Positions 11,807 through 24,289 of a stretch of DNA of 64,000 bases are shown here, one piece after another. Below the pieces are notes generated by a model that ran no database searches, was not told the DNA's origin, and saw only the letters and a list, made by a program, of their open reading frames with translations. A program made the position numbers and the translations under genes. This DNA is from Asparagus officinalis (taxonomy: Eukaryota > Streptophyta > Magnoliopsida > Asparagales > Asparagaceae). Where the stretch lies: assembly GCF_001876935.1 (NCBI RefSeq), contig NC_033795.1, positions 61,533,260 to 61,597,259 of the forward strand, written 5' to 3'. The first letter of the stretch is position 1; every line of letters starts with the position of its first letter.

Positions 11807-12813
11807 TGTAGGCGTTAAAAATTACCTATAGGTCCCCGAATACGGTTTAAGACGGAGAGAAAATGATGAACATCATTATCCAAATTAACGAAGATTGTCC
11901 GACACTGAGAAACCATAAAACTAATCGCACAAGTCAAGGAAGTAACAAAACGCATGTAATGGGGGAAACCAAGTGAAACAAAGGAGATATAAATAGCTAA
12001 AAGTGTCAAAAAGACACGATAAAAGGCCAGGAGGCTCGCGTGAGTGCGAGCCACCAAATGGTGGCTTGCACGCATGCGGGCCACCAAATGGTGGCTTGCA
12101 CCCATGCGAGCCACCACGACTATTTTGGCCTCCCAAACTTCCCAAAACACGGATTTCGATGTTTAATTAGAATTCTTTCGTCCCAGGACCTCCCTAACTG
12201 TTCGGAATCTATCCTTAAGTGCGCCTGGGCAGTTATCAACTGTAGATGACATCAAAACACTCGATCTTATCAGAAAACACGGTGACAAAAGCCTATAAAT
12301 AGAAGCCCAGGGTCTTCATTAGAGAGAATCTACAATCTGATGGCGAGGTGTTGTCAAATTAAGCAGTAAACCACGAGTTTCAGAGAAGAATTCTCAGATC
12401 TTGGCGAACTTTTTCATAAAGAAAATCCTTCGAAAGGTTTGTGATTCCTTCTCCCTCTTTCCTCCGGATTAAACTTGGTTTTAATCTCGAGAAGAGCCAC
12501 AATCTTGCTTGGTCGTGATTGTTGCTGTTGCGATTGTTTCCTTCGTGAAACAAGAGCATAATTAAACTTGTTAACCAGATCTGATCCGCGATGATCCACG
12601 GACTAATGCATCCCCGGTACAGGCAAAGATCCCACGCAAAGCAACAGGAGATAAACTACTGCTGTGTTTTGTTGGATAAAGTTGTAATCTTTAATTTTCA
12701 TTATGTAAGAAGATCTTATTAAAAGATCGACTTTTCTTTCAGTTTGAACTTGTAATCGATGAACTGTATAACAGGTTTAACAACAATGGAAACGATAACT
12801 TTTGACAAAAACA
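11807..12813 (+). repeat. Element H 3' LTR (divergent Tat LTR)
   Basis: It starts TGTAGGCGTTAAAAA after the purine tract and ends ...GACAAAAACA. U3 has dyads of the form GAGCCACC-AAAT-GGTGGCTT at 12030-12115, followed by CCTATAAATAG (near 12294). The last codons read M-E-T-I-T-F-D-K-N in the same position as the M-K-A-T-I-F-P-A-N leader of the other Tat LTRs. It abuts a LINE fragment, so it either inserted there or was joined by deletion. Confidence 0.78.
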
Positions 12814-13992
12814 GTTACAGCAAGAAATTGGCCTAAAGTCAGCAAGGGCTTGAGGGCATTGTACCTTGGGTATGAGTGAGATAGAAGTAGAATTGATAGA
12901 TCCTAATAGTTTTCCAGTTTAAAAGAGCTCCTGAATAGCAGAGGTGACTTCCTCACCAATAATAGGCCATACAGTTTTATAGAATGATATATTGAACCCA
13001 TCAGGTCCTGGGGCTTTGTCCTCTGACATAGAGAAAACAACTTGCTTAATTTCTTCATTTGTAACTGAACAAGATAAATTTACAGCTTGATATTCAGTGA
13101 GACATGGACCACTTTGAATTATGCTTAAAACTGGCAAAGAGTTGGATATTTCAGTGCCCATCAAGTTCTTATAATAGGAGATGAATTCTTGGGCTATTTC
13201 CTCTCCTTCTGTAATTTTTCCCCCGTATTAGTAATGAGTGACATCACTCTATTGTGGTGTCTGTTTTTCTTAATAGCAGAGAGGAAGAAACTTGTGCATC
13301 TATCACCCTTAAGACTTCAAGCTATTCTTGAGTTTTGCTGGTAAAAAGATAGTTCACATTCAAGTAGCTTGTTATAGGAGGCAATACTACTCTTCTCATG
13401 TGCTATAAGATCAGCATTAAGATAGCTTGTTATAGGAGGCAATACTACTCTTCTCATGTGCTATAAGATCAGCATTAAGAGGATCAAGTTGGAGTGAATA
13501 TTGCACAATCTCCACTACTCTTCTCATGTGCTATAAGATCAGCATTAAGAGGATCAAGTTGGAGTGAATATTGCACAATCTCCTGTTCCTTTTTTGCTCT
13601 AAGAACCTGCTCACTTATATTATGAAAATCCCTTTTGTTCAGATCCTTCAAAGCATTCTTCAGGAGTTTCAGCTTTGAACAAATTTTGTACATTGTGTGA
13701 CCCTCAATAGATGACTGCCATATAGATGAGACAGTGGATAGATAATTTTCATGCTTAGTCCACATTTTGTAGAACTTGAAAGGCTTTTTCCCTTGATCTT
13801 TATTCTCATAAATTGATACTAGAGCAGGTGAGTGATCAGAGAAGCTTAGAGATAAGAATTCAACATGACTTGCATTGTGTTTTTGTAACCAGGAATCATT
13901 TATAAGAGCTCTATCTAACCTACTCCAAACTCTAGTGGTAGAGTCTTGCTTGTTATTCCAAGTGAAGAAACAACCAATAGTCTTGAGATGAG
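12814..13992 (-). pseudogene. LINE (L1-type) fragment: endonuclease C-terminus and start of RT
   Basis: The minus strand carries the C-terminal half of an AP-like endonuclease (GCFFTWNNK, SRLDRALIND, LSFSDHSPALV with the conserved SDH) and then the N-terminal RT motif DKAPGPDGF. The endonuclease continues in the same orientation at 21544-22071; the two halves were separated by element C. The remaining RT is missing where the H LTR begins. Two tandem duplications (units of 58 and 70 bases, 13365-13583) disrupt the linker. It is inactive. Confidence 0.88.
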
Positions 13993-14812
13993 TGTTCGCG
14001 GGAAAAATTGTGTTCTTCGATTCCATTGCACTCTTGAGTAATAGTTTATCGATTACAAAAGATCCGGTCTTTTTATAAGATCCGGTTACAAAAAAATCAA
14101 AAGAAAATGAAAATTACAACTTTCCTTTTATGTCGAACGAATCGTGAGATCCTGTTTTGCGGTCTCTCGCTTGTGTGGGTTCTTTGCCTACGCCGGGGTT
14201 AATCCGTGGACCACCGCGCGATCTTGATCCGGTCGGATCTATACGGTATAGCGGGTGTTATCTCACAAAGGAAATAACAACCGGGGGTACTATTTCGCCA
14301 AGGAAATAATAGCCCTAGTTATCGAAATCGACCAAGCGAAATCGAGACTCTTCTCGGGATCAAAGGCCAAGCTTTGATCCGGAGGAAAACCGTGTAGATC
14401 TCAGATCTGATCTCTCTCAAACTCCTGCCTTATTTGGCGTGGATGATCGCCAAGAACCAGATCTGGAAGTTGAGTCTTCTAAGTTTGAAAATCCGAAGGT
14501 GAGTTCTCAATCCAGCAGAGTTTCGGCTCCAAAATTCCTTGTGTCCGTTGTCCGGTTTCGCGGTTTATCGGTGTCCCAACTTTGATTTGTTGACCTGGAC
14601 TCTGATTTGGCAGTCCGGATCCTGATTTGGCAGTAAATCCGATTCGGTGTTTAACCTCGTCGTCTCGTTAATCTGCTTCGTCGCATCTCACTTAGCTTCG
14701 ATGTTGTGGTCTAACGATCATGCTTGGATACATCGCCCGATGGTTCGTTGGTTTGTTGAATCACCGTGCCGAGCTGTGTTAAGGGACCTATAAGCAGTTT
14801 TATACGCCTACA
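13993..14812 (-). repeat. Element C 3' LTR (promoter core deleted)
   Basis: It shares both ends with the other Tat LTRs but is about 220 bases shorter than its partner at 20502-21543. The missing block is the part with the TATA box and the GAGCCACC palindromes (compare 21050-21270). The start codon and leader reading M-E-S-K-N-T-I-F-P-A-N at its minus-strand end are intact and read into the neighbouring LINE. Confidence 0.9.
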
Positions 14813-15100
14813 ATTTCTACTCAACCCAATACGTCGCGGGCTTGTGCACGTTCCGTTTCCCCAGTATTTTGGGAAGCGGGGCATGATAGGTTTTTTTGGT
14901 GGCCCATGTAGGTTCCGGTCCCGAGTCCCTACTAGTAAGTATATAGTAGACAATTTAGATGCATATCATATTTCATCCGTAAGATTACAATTAAGTTTTT
15001 ATACTATTATCTTAATAACTATGTTTTAATTCCTATTTTCCTAATATATTGTTTTGATTTTAACCTTAGTTATCCACCATCGATTGTTGGCGTCGAGTCT
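14813..15100. other. Element C segment without recognised content
   Basis: This lies between the 3' LTR and the conserved 3'UTR. The polypurine tract expected next to the LTR is not here: the flank reads ATTTCTACTCAACCC on the plus strand. The sequence is not found in B. It could be a later insertion or a replacement; no convincing coding frame is seen. Confidence 0.4.
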
Positions 15101-17600
15101 TTATCTGCAACGCGTTGTCCGGCGTCGTGTTGTTGAGTTATCCTTAAGAATATTTTTAGAAAAATATTCTTCAGAAACTTCTCAACCAAAAATAGGGAAT
15201 AGTTTATACTCCTATACCTTATCGGAGTACTGAGAAGCAGTTTATACTCGTATACTTTTCGGAGTGTGGCAGTCCCAACTATCAAAGCTGATTCATCTGC
15301 ACATGTGGATCTTATTCCGAATTTGTTGGATGTTCAAATCACGAGACCAACTAATAAAGCTGATACGTCAATGACTCACGTTTATAGAATTTTTGGCAAA
15401 TTCTCAGCCATCAACGGGTTTGATGAGCCTTTACCGACTACCGTTTGAGTCGGGCTAGCATGCAGATTGTTTAGACCTGTTCTGCATGTGACGTTGTGCT
15501 AAGAGAGTGAATTCTCTGAGACATTGTGCTATGATGTCGAATACATAGGCTTTATCATTTGTTACGGGAATATGCTACCCGGCAACACGTGTTAGGCGTT
15601 GACTTTAGGATTTTTGGCTAACCCCCAGCCTTCAACGGATTTGATTAGCCTTTACCGACTACCGTTTGAGTCGGGCTAGCATGCGCATTGTCTAAATCCG
15701 TTCCGCATGTAACGTTGTGCTAAGAGAGTGAATTCTCTGAGACTCGCCGCTACGACTTCGAATACGTAGACTTCGCCATTGTTATGGGAATAGGCTACCC
15801 GGCAACGTGTATTAGACGCTGACTTATCCCTACTTAGGTTTCAGGATAAGATACCCTAGAATCGAACTCTGGTGTCTTCTTCTATGGAGAAAGACTAAAC
15901 CGGCGACGCGTGTTAGACGTTGACATATCCTTTCTTAGGATTCAGGATGAAATTCCCCATGCGTGTAAGGCATGGATTTTGGTGTTATTAATAACAACCT
16001 ACCACAATGTTGAATATGTGGGCGGGTGTTCTTTTTAACGGTTAAGAACTAACCGGCAGCTTGGGTTAAGCGCAGACTTATCCCTACTTAGGTTTCAGGA
16101 TAGAATACCCCAGAATCGAACTCTGGTGTCTTTTTCTACGGAGAAAGACTAAACCGGCGACGCGTGTTAGGCGTCGACATATCCTTTCTTGGGATTCAGG
16201 ATGAAATTCCCCATGCGTGTAAGGCATGGATTTTGGTGTTATTAATAACACCCTGCCACAATGTTGAATATGTGGGCGGGTGTTCGTTTTAACGGTTAAG
16301 AACTAACCGGCAGCGCGGGTTAAGCGCAGACTTATCCCTGCTTAGGATTCGGGATAAACTTCCTCGTACCTGTGAGGCACAGATTTTGGGAGTTGAAAAA
16401 GGTGGTGTCTTCTCTTGGGGCAAAGACGAACCCGAAATAGGAGAGGAAGAATTTTATATTCTATCTCCCGATGTTGAGGAAGAAGAATTTTATATTCTAT
16501 CTTCAGCTCGAAAGGAGACTCGAGGTGGGATCTCCACCCCCAGAATCCGGAAAGGTGAAACTAAGAGTGGGATTTCCACTCCGAGAATTGAAAAGATCCC
16601 TAACTGTCGGAAGGTTTGATTACCGAACTAAAGATGAATTTCTCGTTTATCGAGAGTGAATTGTGATTTTGGCCTTAACTGTAGGAAGGTTTGACCAAGC
16701 GGGAGTTTGAGATGATCCTAACTATAGGAAGGTTTGATCACTCGATTTGAAAGTGAACCTCTCGTTCATTGAAGGAATCGAGAGGGGATTTTGGTTTTGG
16801 TCCTAACTGTAGGAAGGTTTGACCGAATGGGAGGTTTAAGACGATCCTAATTGTAGGAAGGTTTGATCGCTCAATTTATGGGCCTCTTGTTCATTGAAGG
16901 AATCGAGAGGGGATTTTGGTTGTGGCCCTAACTTTTATAGGTTTGACCTGAAAGCAAAGGGAGTGGAATACAAGTAGCAGTAGAAATACTGGTTTGTACT
17001 GGCCACTCGATAAAGGGCTTTGACGTTAAGTAATCCTTTAGAAATTGCCATGAATTGGCGGATGGAAAATTTAGTGGACCCACCGTCAATTGACTTGATC
17101 AGTGGGGGATTTTTGTGAGGAAAGATTAATCTGTCAAAAGGATCGAATCTCGTCTCAACAAGATAACTCATGAGAATTAGTGAATTTGATAACAATAATG
17201 GAAAACATTCCGACATTTAGAGTTTAAATGTGGATGTTTTACTTATCACTTTTATAGTGATTGGGTTATCCCTAAGAATATCACCCGTGGTATTCTTTCG
17301 GGAACTTCCCGATACATGAATAATCCACCCCCATCTTCCCTTGTGGAACTGGGTTCGACATTGTACTCAGTTACATGACCGGGTTATCCTTAAGAATATT
17401 ACATATAAAAATTCTCCAGGAACTTCCCGTGAAAGAAATGAAATAGTTTAGACTCATATACATGTTGGAGTATCAGGGAGCAGTTTAACCTATTATACCG
17501 GTCGGAGGTTTGACAAGCAGTTTATACTCTTATACTTGTCGGAGTCTAGAAAGGAGCAGTTTATACTCTTATACTTATCGGAGTGTCGCCATTCTCATTT
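15100..17600 (-). repeat. Element C 3'UTR: stem-loops and tandem repeat blocks
   Basis: In minus orientation after gag come GTATAAGAGTATAAAC-type modules and two stem-loop modules (17381-17428, 17263-17310). Next are copies of an AGGAAGGTTTGACC unit (16600-16940), two copies of a roughly 250-base unit (15825-16335), then two copies of a unit holding TTTACCGACTACCG and GCTAGCATGC (15420-15830). A last stem-loop lies at 15134-15183. The final part matches 62090-62250 of element B and the GCTAGCATGC units match 56100-56950. Open frames in it look incidental. Confidence 0.75.
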
Positions 17601-17603
17601 GGC

Positions 17604-20535
17604 TTATCCCAGCGTTATGACGCCAGCTTCAACCAAGGTTTGGATGCTATTCTTGAGAGCAAAGCAATCCTTGGTGGAATGAAGGACCCTCCTGTGGTTC
17701 CGTCGTGTTGTCAGCTTCCTCCTGATTTGTGATAGGTGGTAGCTTGATCTTGTTGCCTTCAAGGAGGGATTCGAAGATGGCTGGAACGTCTTCGTCCTTG
17801 AAGGAATACTCTTTTTGGAGTTTCGGGTCCGAAGTCTTTTGATGCCTTCGGGATTGCTGTTGTGACGTTTGATTAGCACCACCAGTAGCTGCAGGTGTTT
17901 TGCCCTTCCCACGGGAGGCGAAGTTTGAGTTCGGAAGATTCGCCGTCGGTTGGCTCCTCTAGGCTTTCTTCCTTCGGAGTAAGCGTTCGGCTTGCTCTCC
18001 TCGGACCTTCAAATCCTTCCATGTTTCGGATGGTGCTGTCCCCATTGCTTCCAACACATCCAATGCGAGGTTGTTGTGGCAAGTCTGGAGAATGAACTCC
18101 TCAGTGATCGGGTCCCGACAGTTCATCGCCTTGTTCCGGAACCTTTTTACGAAGGTGTCAACCAATTCCCCGTCCTTTTGTTTCTCGTCAAGCAACGACC
18201 CAATGGATATCTCGGTGTCATCATCGAAGAAGTCGGTGAGGAATTTAGTCTCCATGTCGTCCCAGCTATTCACACTTCCTGGCTTGAGGCGGCGATACCA
18301 ATCGAAGTCGGCTCCACGAAGAGTGCCAACGAAGGACCGTACCATCAGAGGCTCATTACCAGAGATAACCCCTAGGTGTGATTTGAAGTAAATCAAATGC
18401 TGAGTGGGTGAACCCTTCCCATCGAACGGCGTGAAGTTAATTAGATTGAACTTCGCCGGATATGGGATTGATTCCCATTCTCTTGGGTATGGACAAGGAA
18501 TGCCCGTCTTCTTCATCTCTTGAGCGGAAATCAACGTATTGATTTTGCTCTTGAGGTTTTTAATCTTCAAACTTTCACCTGTGTTTTCGCTAGCATTCTC
18601 GTTACCACCCCCTGCATTGACGGGAGGATTGTTGGCATTATGAGCTTCATTCGTATTTGTGTCCTCATCTTCCTGATTAACTTGGTTACGACGACTTGGT
18701 TCGCCTTGCTGGTTTGTCAGTGCTTGGATTTGTTGGTCATGCATCTCTCTCATATTCTGCATGGCCATCTGAATTTCGAACCTGAAGCTCTCCTGTTGTT
18801 TAGCCATGGCTTCTTCGAGCATCTTGGCCACTTGTTCCGCACTTATCATAAGTGACTCGCGGGGTTGTCCCTCACTGGATACCGTATTATCTGATGCGAC
18901 CGCCGAGCCGGCATCCGATTCTTCATCTTCTAAAGGTAATCTTGTCTGAATCCTACCATATGTTGCTCGTATGATGGCTCTAGATTGCAGACGTGTTATA
19001 CGCCGGGGTGCTTCCGGAATCGACTCGGGATTATTCCGTGTCGATGTCCCTTTGCTGGTCATATTAGTGGTGACCCTCGAAAATTCTCCATCTTCGACTA
19101 CCCTTCTTCTTTGTCGGAAACGCCTAGGCCTTGGTTTTGGCGTTTTGGTGCTGAGCCTTTCGAAAACCGAAATTCTTTTGGGGACCATCTTGATGCAGTT
19201 GCACTTAGACAATACTGCCCGAATGAGTTTGGAACAGGGGCATTGAGTTTCTAGTCCTCGAGGACTCCTCTTCCTGGTTTTTCTCGTACTCCCATCATGA
19301 TAGTACAACTCGTCGGCTTGACGGTCGGAGTAACCTATCGTGTGTTGGCACGACTTCTCAGGTACGGTCGGAGTAACCTATCGTGTGTTGGCACGACTTC
19401 TCAGGTATAACGTCATCATCATCAGACGACAACGTATCCTTCTGAGGGCGAACTGCCTTCTTTGGGCTTTCAAAAGTTACGCGCCTCGAAACATGCCTTT
19501 GTGGGCGTGAGTTCTTGGCGGGCTCCTGGACTTCAATGCGCAAATTGGTGCGCTTAGCTGCCATGATTTCTGTGTCATGTTGAGGGTGGTGGCGACCCCC
19601 AGCATGTTGGGTCGTTCGGGGCTTCTTCATCGGGCCCAAACGTTCTTGAACTAGAGCTTTGCATTGTCCATCGGGAAGTGGACCGAGGCGCTCCAAAACT
19701 GACTTCTTTCTTCGGGATGATTCTGCTTGATCTCCCGGAGTAGCCATGGGAATTATCGGCGATTTAGAGTGTTTCGCCGGAGGTTGAACTTTTGCTGGAG
19801 GCTGCAATGGTTGCTTTTTAGCCTGAATCGCCACTTCAGACTTCGGCCTCCAGACTTGGCGGGTTGGTGGCGGCTTCTTCGCCACCTCCTTCTGCAATCT
19901 TCTGTGGGCTTCCTGGACTTGAGCCCGTGCTTGCGCTGACAGTGCGCGGCGCTTGCGAATGTGCTCTTCAAGCGTCGAACGATTCCGTTTGACACGGATC
20001 CATTCGTTCGTTGGCGGCTTGGAGGAGCTGTCATTCATTGTTTGTTGAGGCTGTTTGCCTCTCCTGTTCTTCAGATCCGCGTTGTAGCAGATTCCGTCCA
20101 TGGACTCCATCGCTTTTGCGAGTTGCCATGCCAGGCGTTGACGTCGCCTCTGGCGGGCTCTCTTTGAGAGAGTCACTACGCCTTCAACAGCGGAGGCGTT
20201 GGCGGGAACGGATTTGACCTGGTTGGAGGTCGGTGGAGCTTCACCGGATGCAACTTCGGCATCAATTGGGGTGAGATCTTCATTGGCATTTTGCACTTCT
20301 TCATACCAACGGACTTTTCTCCTGGAGGAAAACTTCTTGGGCTTGCGGGGGTAGGTGGATCCAGACGAGGATGAAAGATACTCCTCGAACTTTTGCTGGT
20401 CGAATTCATACTCGACCTCCTCCTCGACCGGATTGAGATCCGCGGCTGCGACGCAACGATCTCAGCAGCGAGATCGGTGGCTCCCACTGTGGTCAACAGA
20501 TTGTTCGCGGGAAAAATTATGTTCTTCGATTCCAT
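17604..20535 (-). pseudogene. gag: Element C gag (broken)
   Basis: The start codon at 20533-20535 lies inside the LTR and the leader M-E-S-K-N-I-I-F-P-A-N crosses the LTR end. A 1-base loss near 20435 shifts the frame. The basic N-terminal region then runs in one frame to 19358, where a 43-base tandem duplication (19321-19406) breaks it. The gag core (PYPAKFNLINFTPF, DWYRRLKPGSVNSW) is open from 19308 to 17959, ending in a TAG after RRKKA. The C-terminal part with the histidine/cysteine region is partly deleted. No pol follows. Confidence 0.88.
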
Positions 20536-21543
20536 TGCACTCTTGAGTAATAGTTTATCGATTACAAAAGATCAGGTCTTTTTATAAGATCCGGTTACAA
20601 CAAAATCAAAAGAAAATGAAAATTACAACTTTCCTTTTATGTCGAACGAATCGTGAGATCCTGTTTTGCGGTCTCTCGCTTGTGTGGGTTCTTTGCCTGC
20701 ACCGGGGTTAATCCGTGGACCACCACGCGATCTTGATCTGGTCGGATCTACACGGTATAGCGGGTGTTATCTCACAAAGGAAATAACAGCCGGGGGAACT
20801 ATTTCGCCAAGGAAATAATAGCCCTAGTTATCGAAATCGACTAAGAGAAATCGAGACTCTTCTCGGGATCAAAGGCCAAGCTTTGATCCGGAGGAAAACC
20901 GTGTAGATCTCAGATCTGATCTCTCTCGAACTCCTACCTTATTTGGCATGGATGATCGCCAAGAACCAGATCTGGAAGTCGAGTCTTCTAAGTTTGAAAA
21001 TCCAAAGGTGAGTTCTCAATCCAGCAGAGTTTCGGCTCCAAAATTCCAACCCTTGAAAATGAGCTCTTACTCCTCTATTTATAGGCATTTAGAACCAGAT
21101 CTGGGCTCAGATCTGGGCTTGGCCCAGGTGGCAGGCCACATTAGGTGGCTCGGCCACCTAGAGGTGGCTCGGCCACCTTGGTGGCTCGCCCCCGGAGCCA
21201 CCTCTTGGTGGCTCGGTTTTGGCCAAGCCACCTAGAGGTGGCTCGGTTTCGGCCGAGTCCTCCAGGTGTTTGGTTTTGTGCCCGTTTTCCGGTTTCGCGG
21301 TTTGTCCCAACTTTGATTTGTTGACCTAGACTCTGATTTGGCAGTTCGGATCCTGATTTGGTAGTAAATCCGCTTCGGTGTTTAACCTCGTCGTTTCGTT
21401 AATCTGCTTCGTCGCATCTCACTTAGCTTCGATGTTGTGGTCTAACAATCATGCTTGGATACATCGCCCGATGGTTCGTTGGTTTGTCGAATCACCGTGC
21501 CGAGCTGTGTTAAGGGACCTATAAGCAGTTTTATACGCCTACA
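20502..21543 (-). repeat. Element C 5' LTR
   Basis: In minus orientation it runs from TGTAGGCGTATAAAACTGC to GCGAACA. The TATA box is at 21076-21083 (plus strand TATTTATA), with GAGCCACC/GGTGGCTC dyads upstream (21130-21250). It is flanked on the right by the target duplication ATGAG. Confidence 0.93.
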
Positions 21544-22071
21544 ATGAGTAAGTTAATAGTCTTCAATGAACTGATTGAAATCTCTGGTTTCTACATCAGT
21601 GAGGATTGAGCCTCCAATTTTTTCATCATTGCTTGTAAAAGCATTGAAATCTCCACACAAAAGCCAAGGCACACCCATAACTGTTTGATGAATCTGAGAT
21701 AGTTCAGACCACAAGACCTTCCTGGTATCTTGGTGGTTATACCCATACACTGAAGTTATGAGGCAATGTAATCTTCCATCCAGAGAATTTATTGAACAGG
21801 TAATATGCTGGGCTGAAACATATTTAATCTGGATACTCATTAAACTTGGATCCCATAGAACAATGATCCTTGCCTTTTCAGAACCATTAGCATTTGAAAA
21901 ATAATGCCATGTACTGTCAATTCTTCTCACAACAGATTGAATATTCACATCTTTAATTTTTGTTTCCAAAAGAGCAAGAAAAGAAACTTGATATTGCCTT
22001 ATATATTGCTTTACTAAACATTGTTTAGAGGACTTGTTTAATCCCCTAACATTCCAAAAGGTCACATTCAT
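21544..22071 (-). pseudogene. LINE endonuclease, N-terminal half
   Basis: The frame opens MNVTFWNVRGLN and has the catalytic motifs of AP-like LINE endonucleases: N in WNVRGLN, E in LALLETKI, and CGDFNAF. It is interrupted after FNQFIEDY by the insertion of element C and resumes at 13991. The enzyme would nick target DNA for target-primed reverse transcription. It is separated from ORF1 by about 550 bases of decayed sequence. Confidence 0.9.
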
Positions 22072-22622
22072 GTTTTAGAAATTTAGAAATTGTACCCCCC
22101 CTTCTATATTAGAGGGATCCTTTATATCCATTATCTTTGTTAAAGGAGAGAAAGAATTTATTTGCTTAGGATTCACCATTATCTTATCTCTTTGAGCAAA
22201 AATCCAGGGGGTTGTTTCTCTTAAGGAGGTGACAGACACCATATTCTGTAAAACATGCACAGGGTAGTCCAACAAAACATGCACAGAGGGTTCATCAACC
22301 TGAAAGGTGTTAGACTCCTTTTCCTTAGTTATTTTCTTCCTTCTACTTTGGAGCTAAAGTTTAGATTGTCCAGCTTCATGTTGCACAGCATCAGCATCTT
22401 GGGTTTGCAAAATGTGTACACGACTTTGTGCATGACCAGGTATAGGAATATCAGCAGATAAACTATTTTGCTCCTCATGCACACTTTCAGATCCCTTTGC
22501 TATAACCAGAGCTTCTTGTTGATTTTCCACCTCATGTCTTCCAGACAAAGCAGAATTAGCCCTTTATTATGCTCATACACTTTGCCAGATTCATCATTTT
22601 TTTTGTGTGCACTTATTTGTTT

Positions 22623-24073
22623 CTATTTTGGCACCCATTTTTGAGTTCCAATCATTCTTCTATAGAAATTAGAATCATGACCCACCACTTTGCAATGGTT
22701 ACACCATCTTGGTTTTAATTCATAAGTGACATTTTGCTTAAAGCACTTACCATTAGGCCCTTGTATATTTATTTGATCAGGGAGAGAAGAGGGTATTTTC
22801 ACCTCAACAAGAACATGTGCATAAGTTAATCTCTGCCTATTAGCAGTAAGCTTATCAGTAGTAATTAGTTTTTCAATAACACTCACAATCTTACTAATGC
22901 TATTTGCATTCCACAGGCTTAACCTCAATCCAAGCAACTGAATCCACATAGGGTATGTATTATCCCTTATTTTTTCAATATCATCATCAATAGACCATGG
23001 TTTTAAAAGAAGATGCCTAGATCCAAAAAACCAGGGGCCTTTTTCAAGAATTCTATTCATCTCTTCATCATTATTGAACTTAAAAAAAAATCCAAGACTT
23101 TAAGATACAGATATCAGGGGTTGCCAACATAGCCCAAACTTTTTGGATAAAAGTTTCCATGGCTTTGAAACTCACATTCAGTCCCAAAACCTACCCTACA
23201 AGAGGGGATTTCCAATGAGAAGCACCTTTAATCCATTCCTCCTCTTCAAATATAATAGCGTTCCCAGTTTTAGATTCCACATAATTCAATACCAGACCAT
23301 TTCCAGGATTTCTATTGTTTGTAAAACAACTAATCCAACTTTTTTTCCCAGCTGGAGCAGGAGCAGGATTTTTATTTGAATCTAAAGGAGGAAATTCCTC
23401 ATTCTTAGCTATATTTACTGAAACAGAATTATGTTTATCTCCACTTTCCTCTAATTTCTTTCCAGATTGCAATGAACCAGTATCAGAAGACTGCAATCGA
23501 TTTGCATTACTTGTAATTCTTTGAGTAGAATTAGAAGAAATAGTAGATTCAAGAACAGAATTAGTTTTCAAAACTCCAGATTTGTTACCATCTTCAGCAG
23601 AAAACGAATCTAGCAAAGAATTTGAAATCGAAGGAGAATTTCCTGCATAAGTTGGATGAGAAAGATTTACCTCCATATCAACCTCATCTGCCCAAGAAAC
23701 ATGAGATTTAGAGCTAGAAGCTTTGCAAGAATCACGAAGGCGAACTCCTGAACTCAAAGAAGACTAAGGCCTAGACTCCAAAACTTCTGAATGCAAGCAA
23801 AAAATTCCATCAAGCTATCGATCAAGAAAACCTGGTACATGATCAAGCTGACGATCAAAGACTCTCAACAAATTTGTAGAATTCAACACTTCAGCCATAG
23901 ATCTAGAATTTCTTGCTCCTTTAGGGCTAGTAGATCCTATTTCTATGGAAACTACATCATCTTTCTTCACTACAAGTACCAGATTGATCATCAGCAGACA
24001 TCGAATTCAATTTAGGAGGTCTCAATCCAATCTCAAGAATCCTTTTTCCACTATTCTTCTTCTTCTTGACCAT
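22623..24073 (-). pseudogene. LINE ORF1 (DUF4283-like nucleic-acid-binding protein)
   Basis: A plausible start (24071-24073) begins M-V-K-K-K-K-N and is followed by PPKL, as in plant L1 ORF1 proteins. After a serine-rich stretch (188 codons open from 23757) a second frame from 23060 holds the DUF4283-like core (KGPWFFGSRHLLLKPW, YPMWIQLLGL) and a zinc knuckle, WCNHCKVVGHDSNFY, in which the last Cys is Tyr. Frame changes near 23800 and 23150-23060 break it. ORF1 would coat LINE RNA. Confidence 0.82.
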
Positions 24074-24289
24074 CAAGAACTCAAAAATATTTCGGTGGGG
24101 GCGTACGATAGCATCAGGAATCGCCTACTATCCTGCACCTTCAGACTGTCCTTCAAAATCTTGATCGATGAGAACATCTAAGAATCTCAATGTTTGTTTG
24201 AAAGAATATATATTACATATCAGTAGATTATTGATCGTGCTATTAGAATCAATGTTAATGATCATGGTAGTATGAGTGATGGGTCGGCT

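Larger units (their letters stand above)
13993..21543 (-). mobile_element. Element C: gag-only Tat-family retrotransposon inserted in a LINE
   Basis: Both LTRs are present (20502-21543 on the 5' side and 13993-14812 on the 3' side in minus orientation). They are flanked by the 5-base target duplication ATGAG (13988-13992 and 21544-21548), which splits the LINE endonuclease. The interior holds gag and a long repeat-rich 3'UTR but no protease, RT, RNase H or integrase, which fits the non-autonomous terminal-repeat-with-gag type. It would have needed enzymes from a relative such as A or B. Confidence 0.9.

Noticed and set aside
16386..16659. Plus-strand frames with EEEFYILS repeats and ISTPRI repeats
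   Set aside because: They lie in the repeat-rich 3'UTR of element C, opposite to its sense strand, and repeat units explain the open frame.
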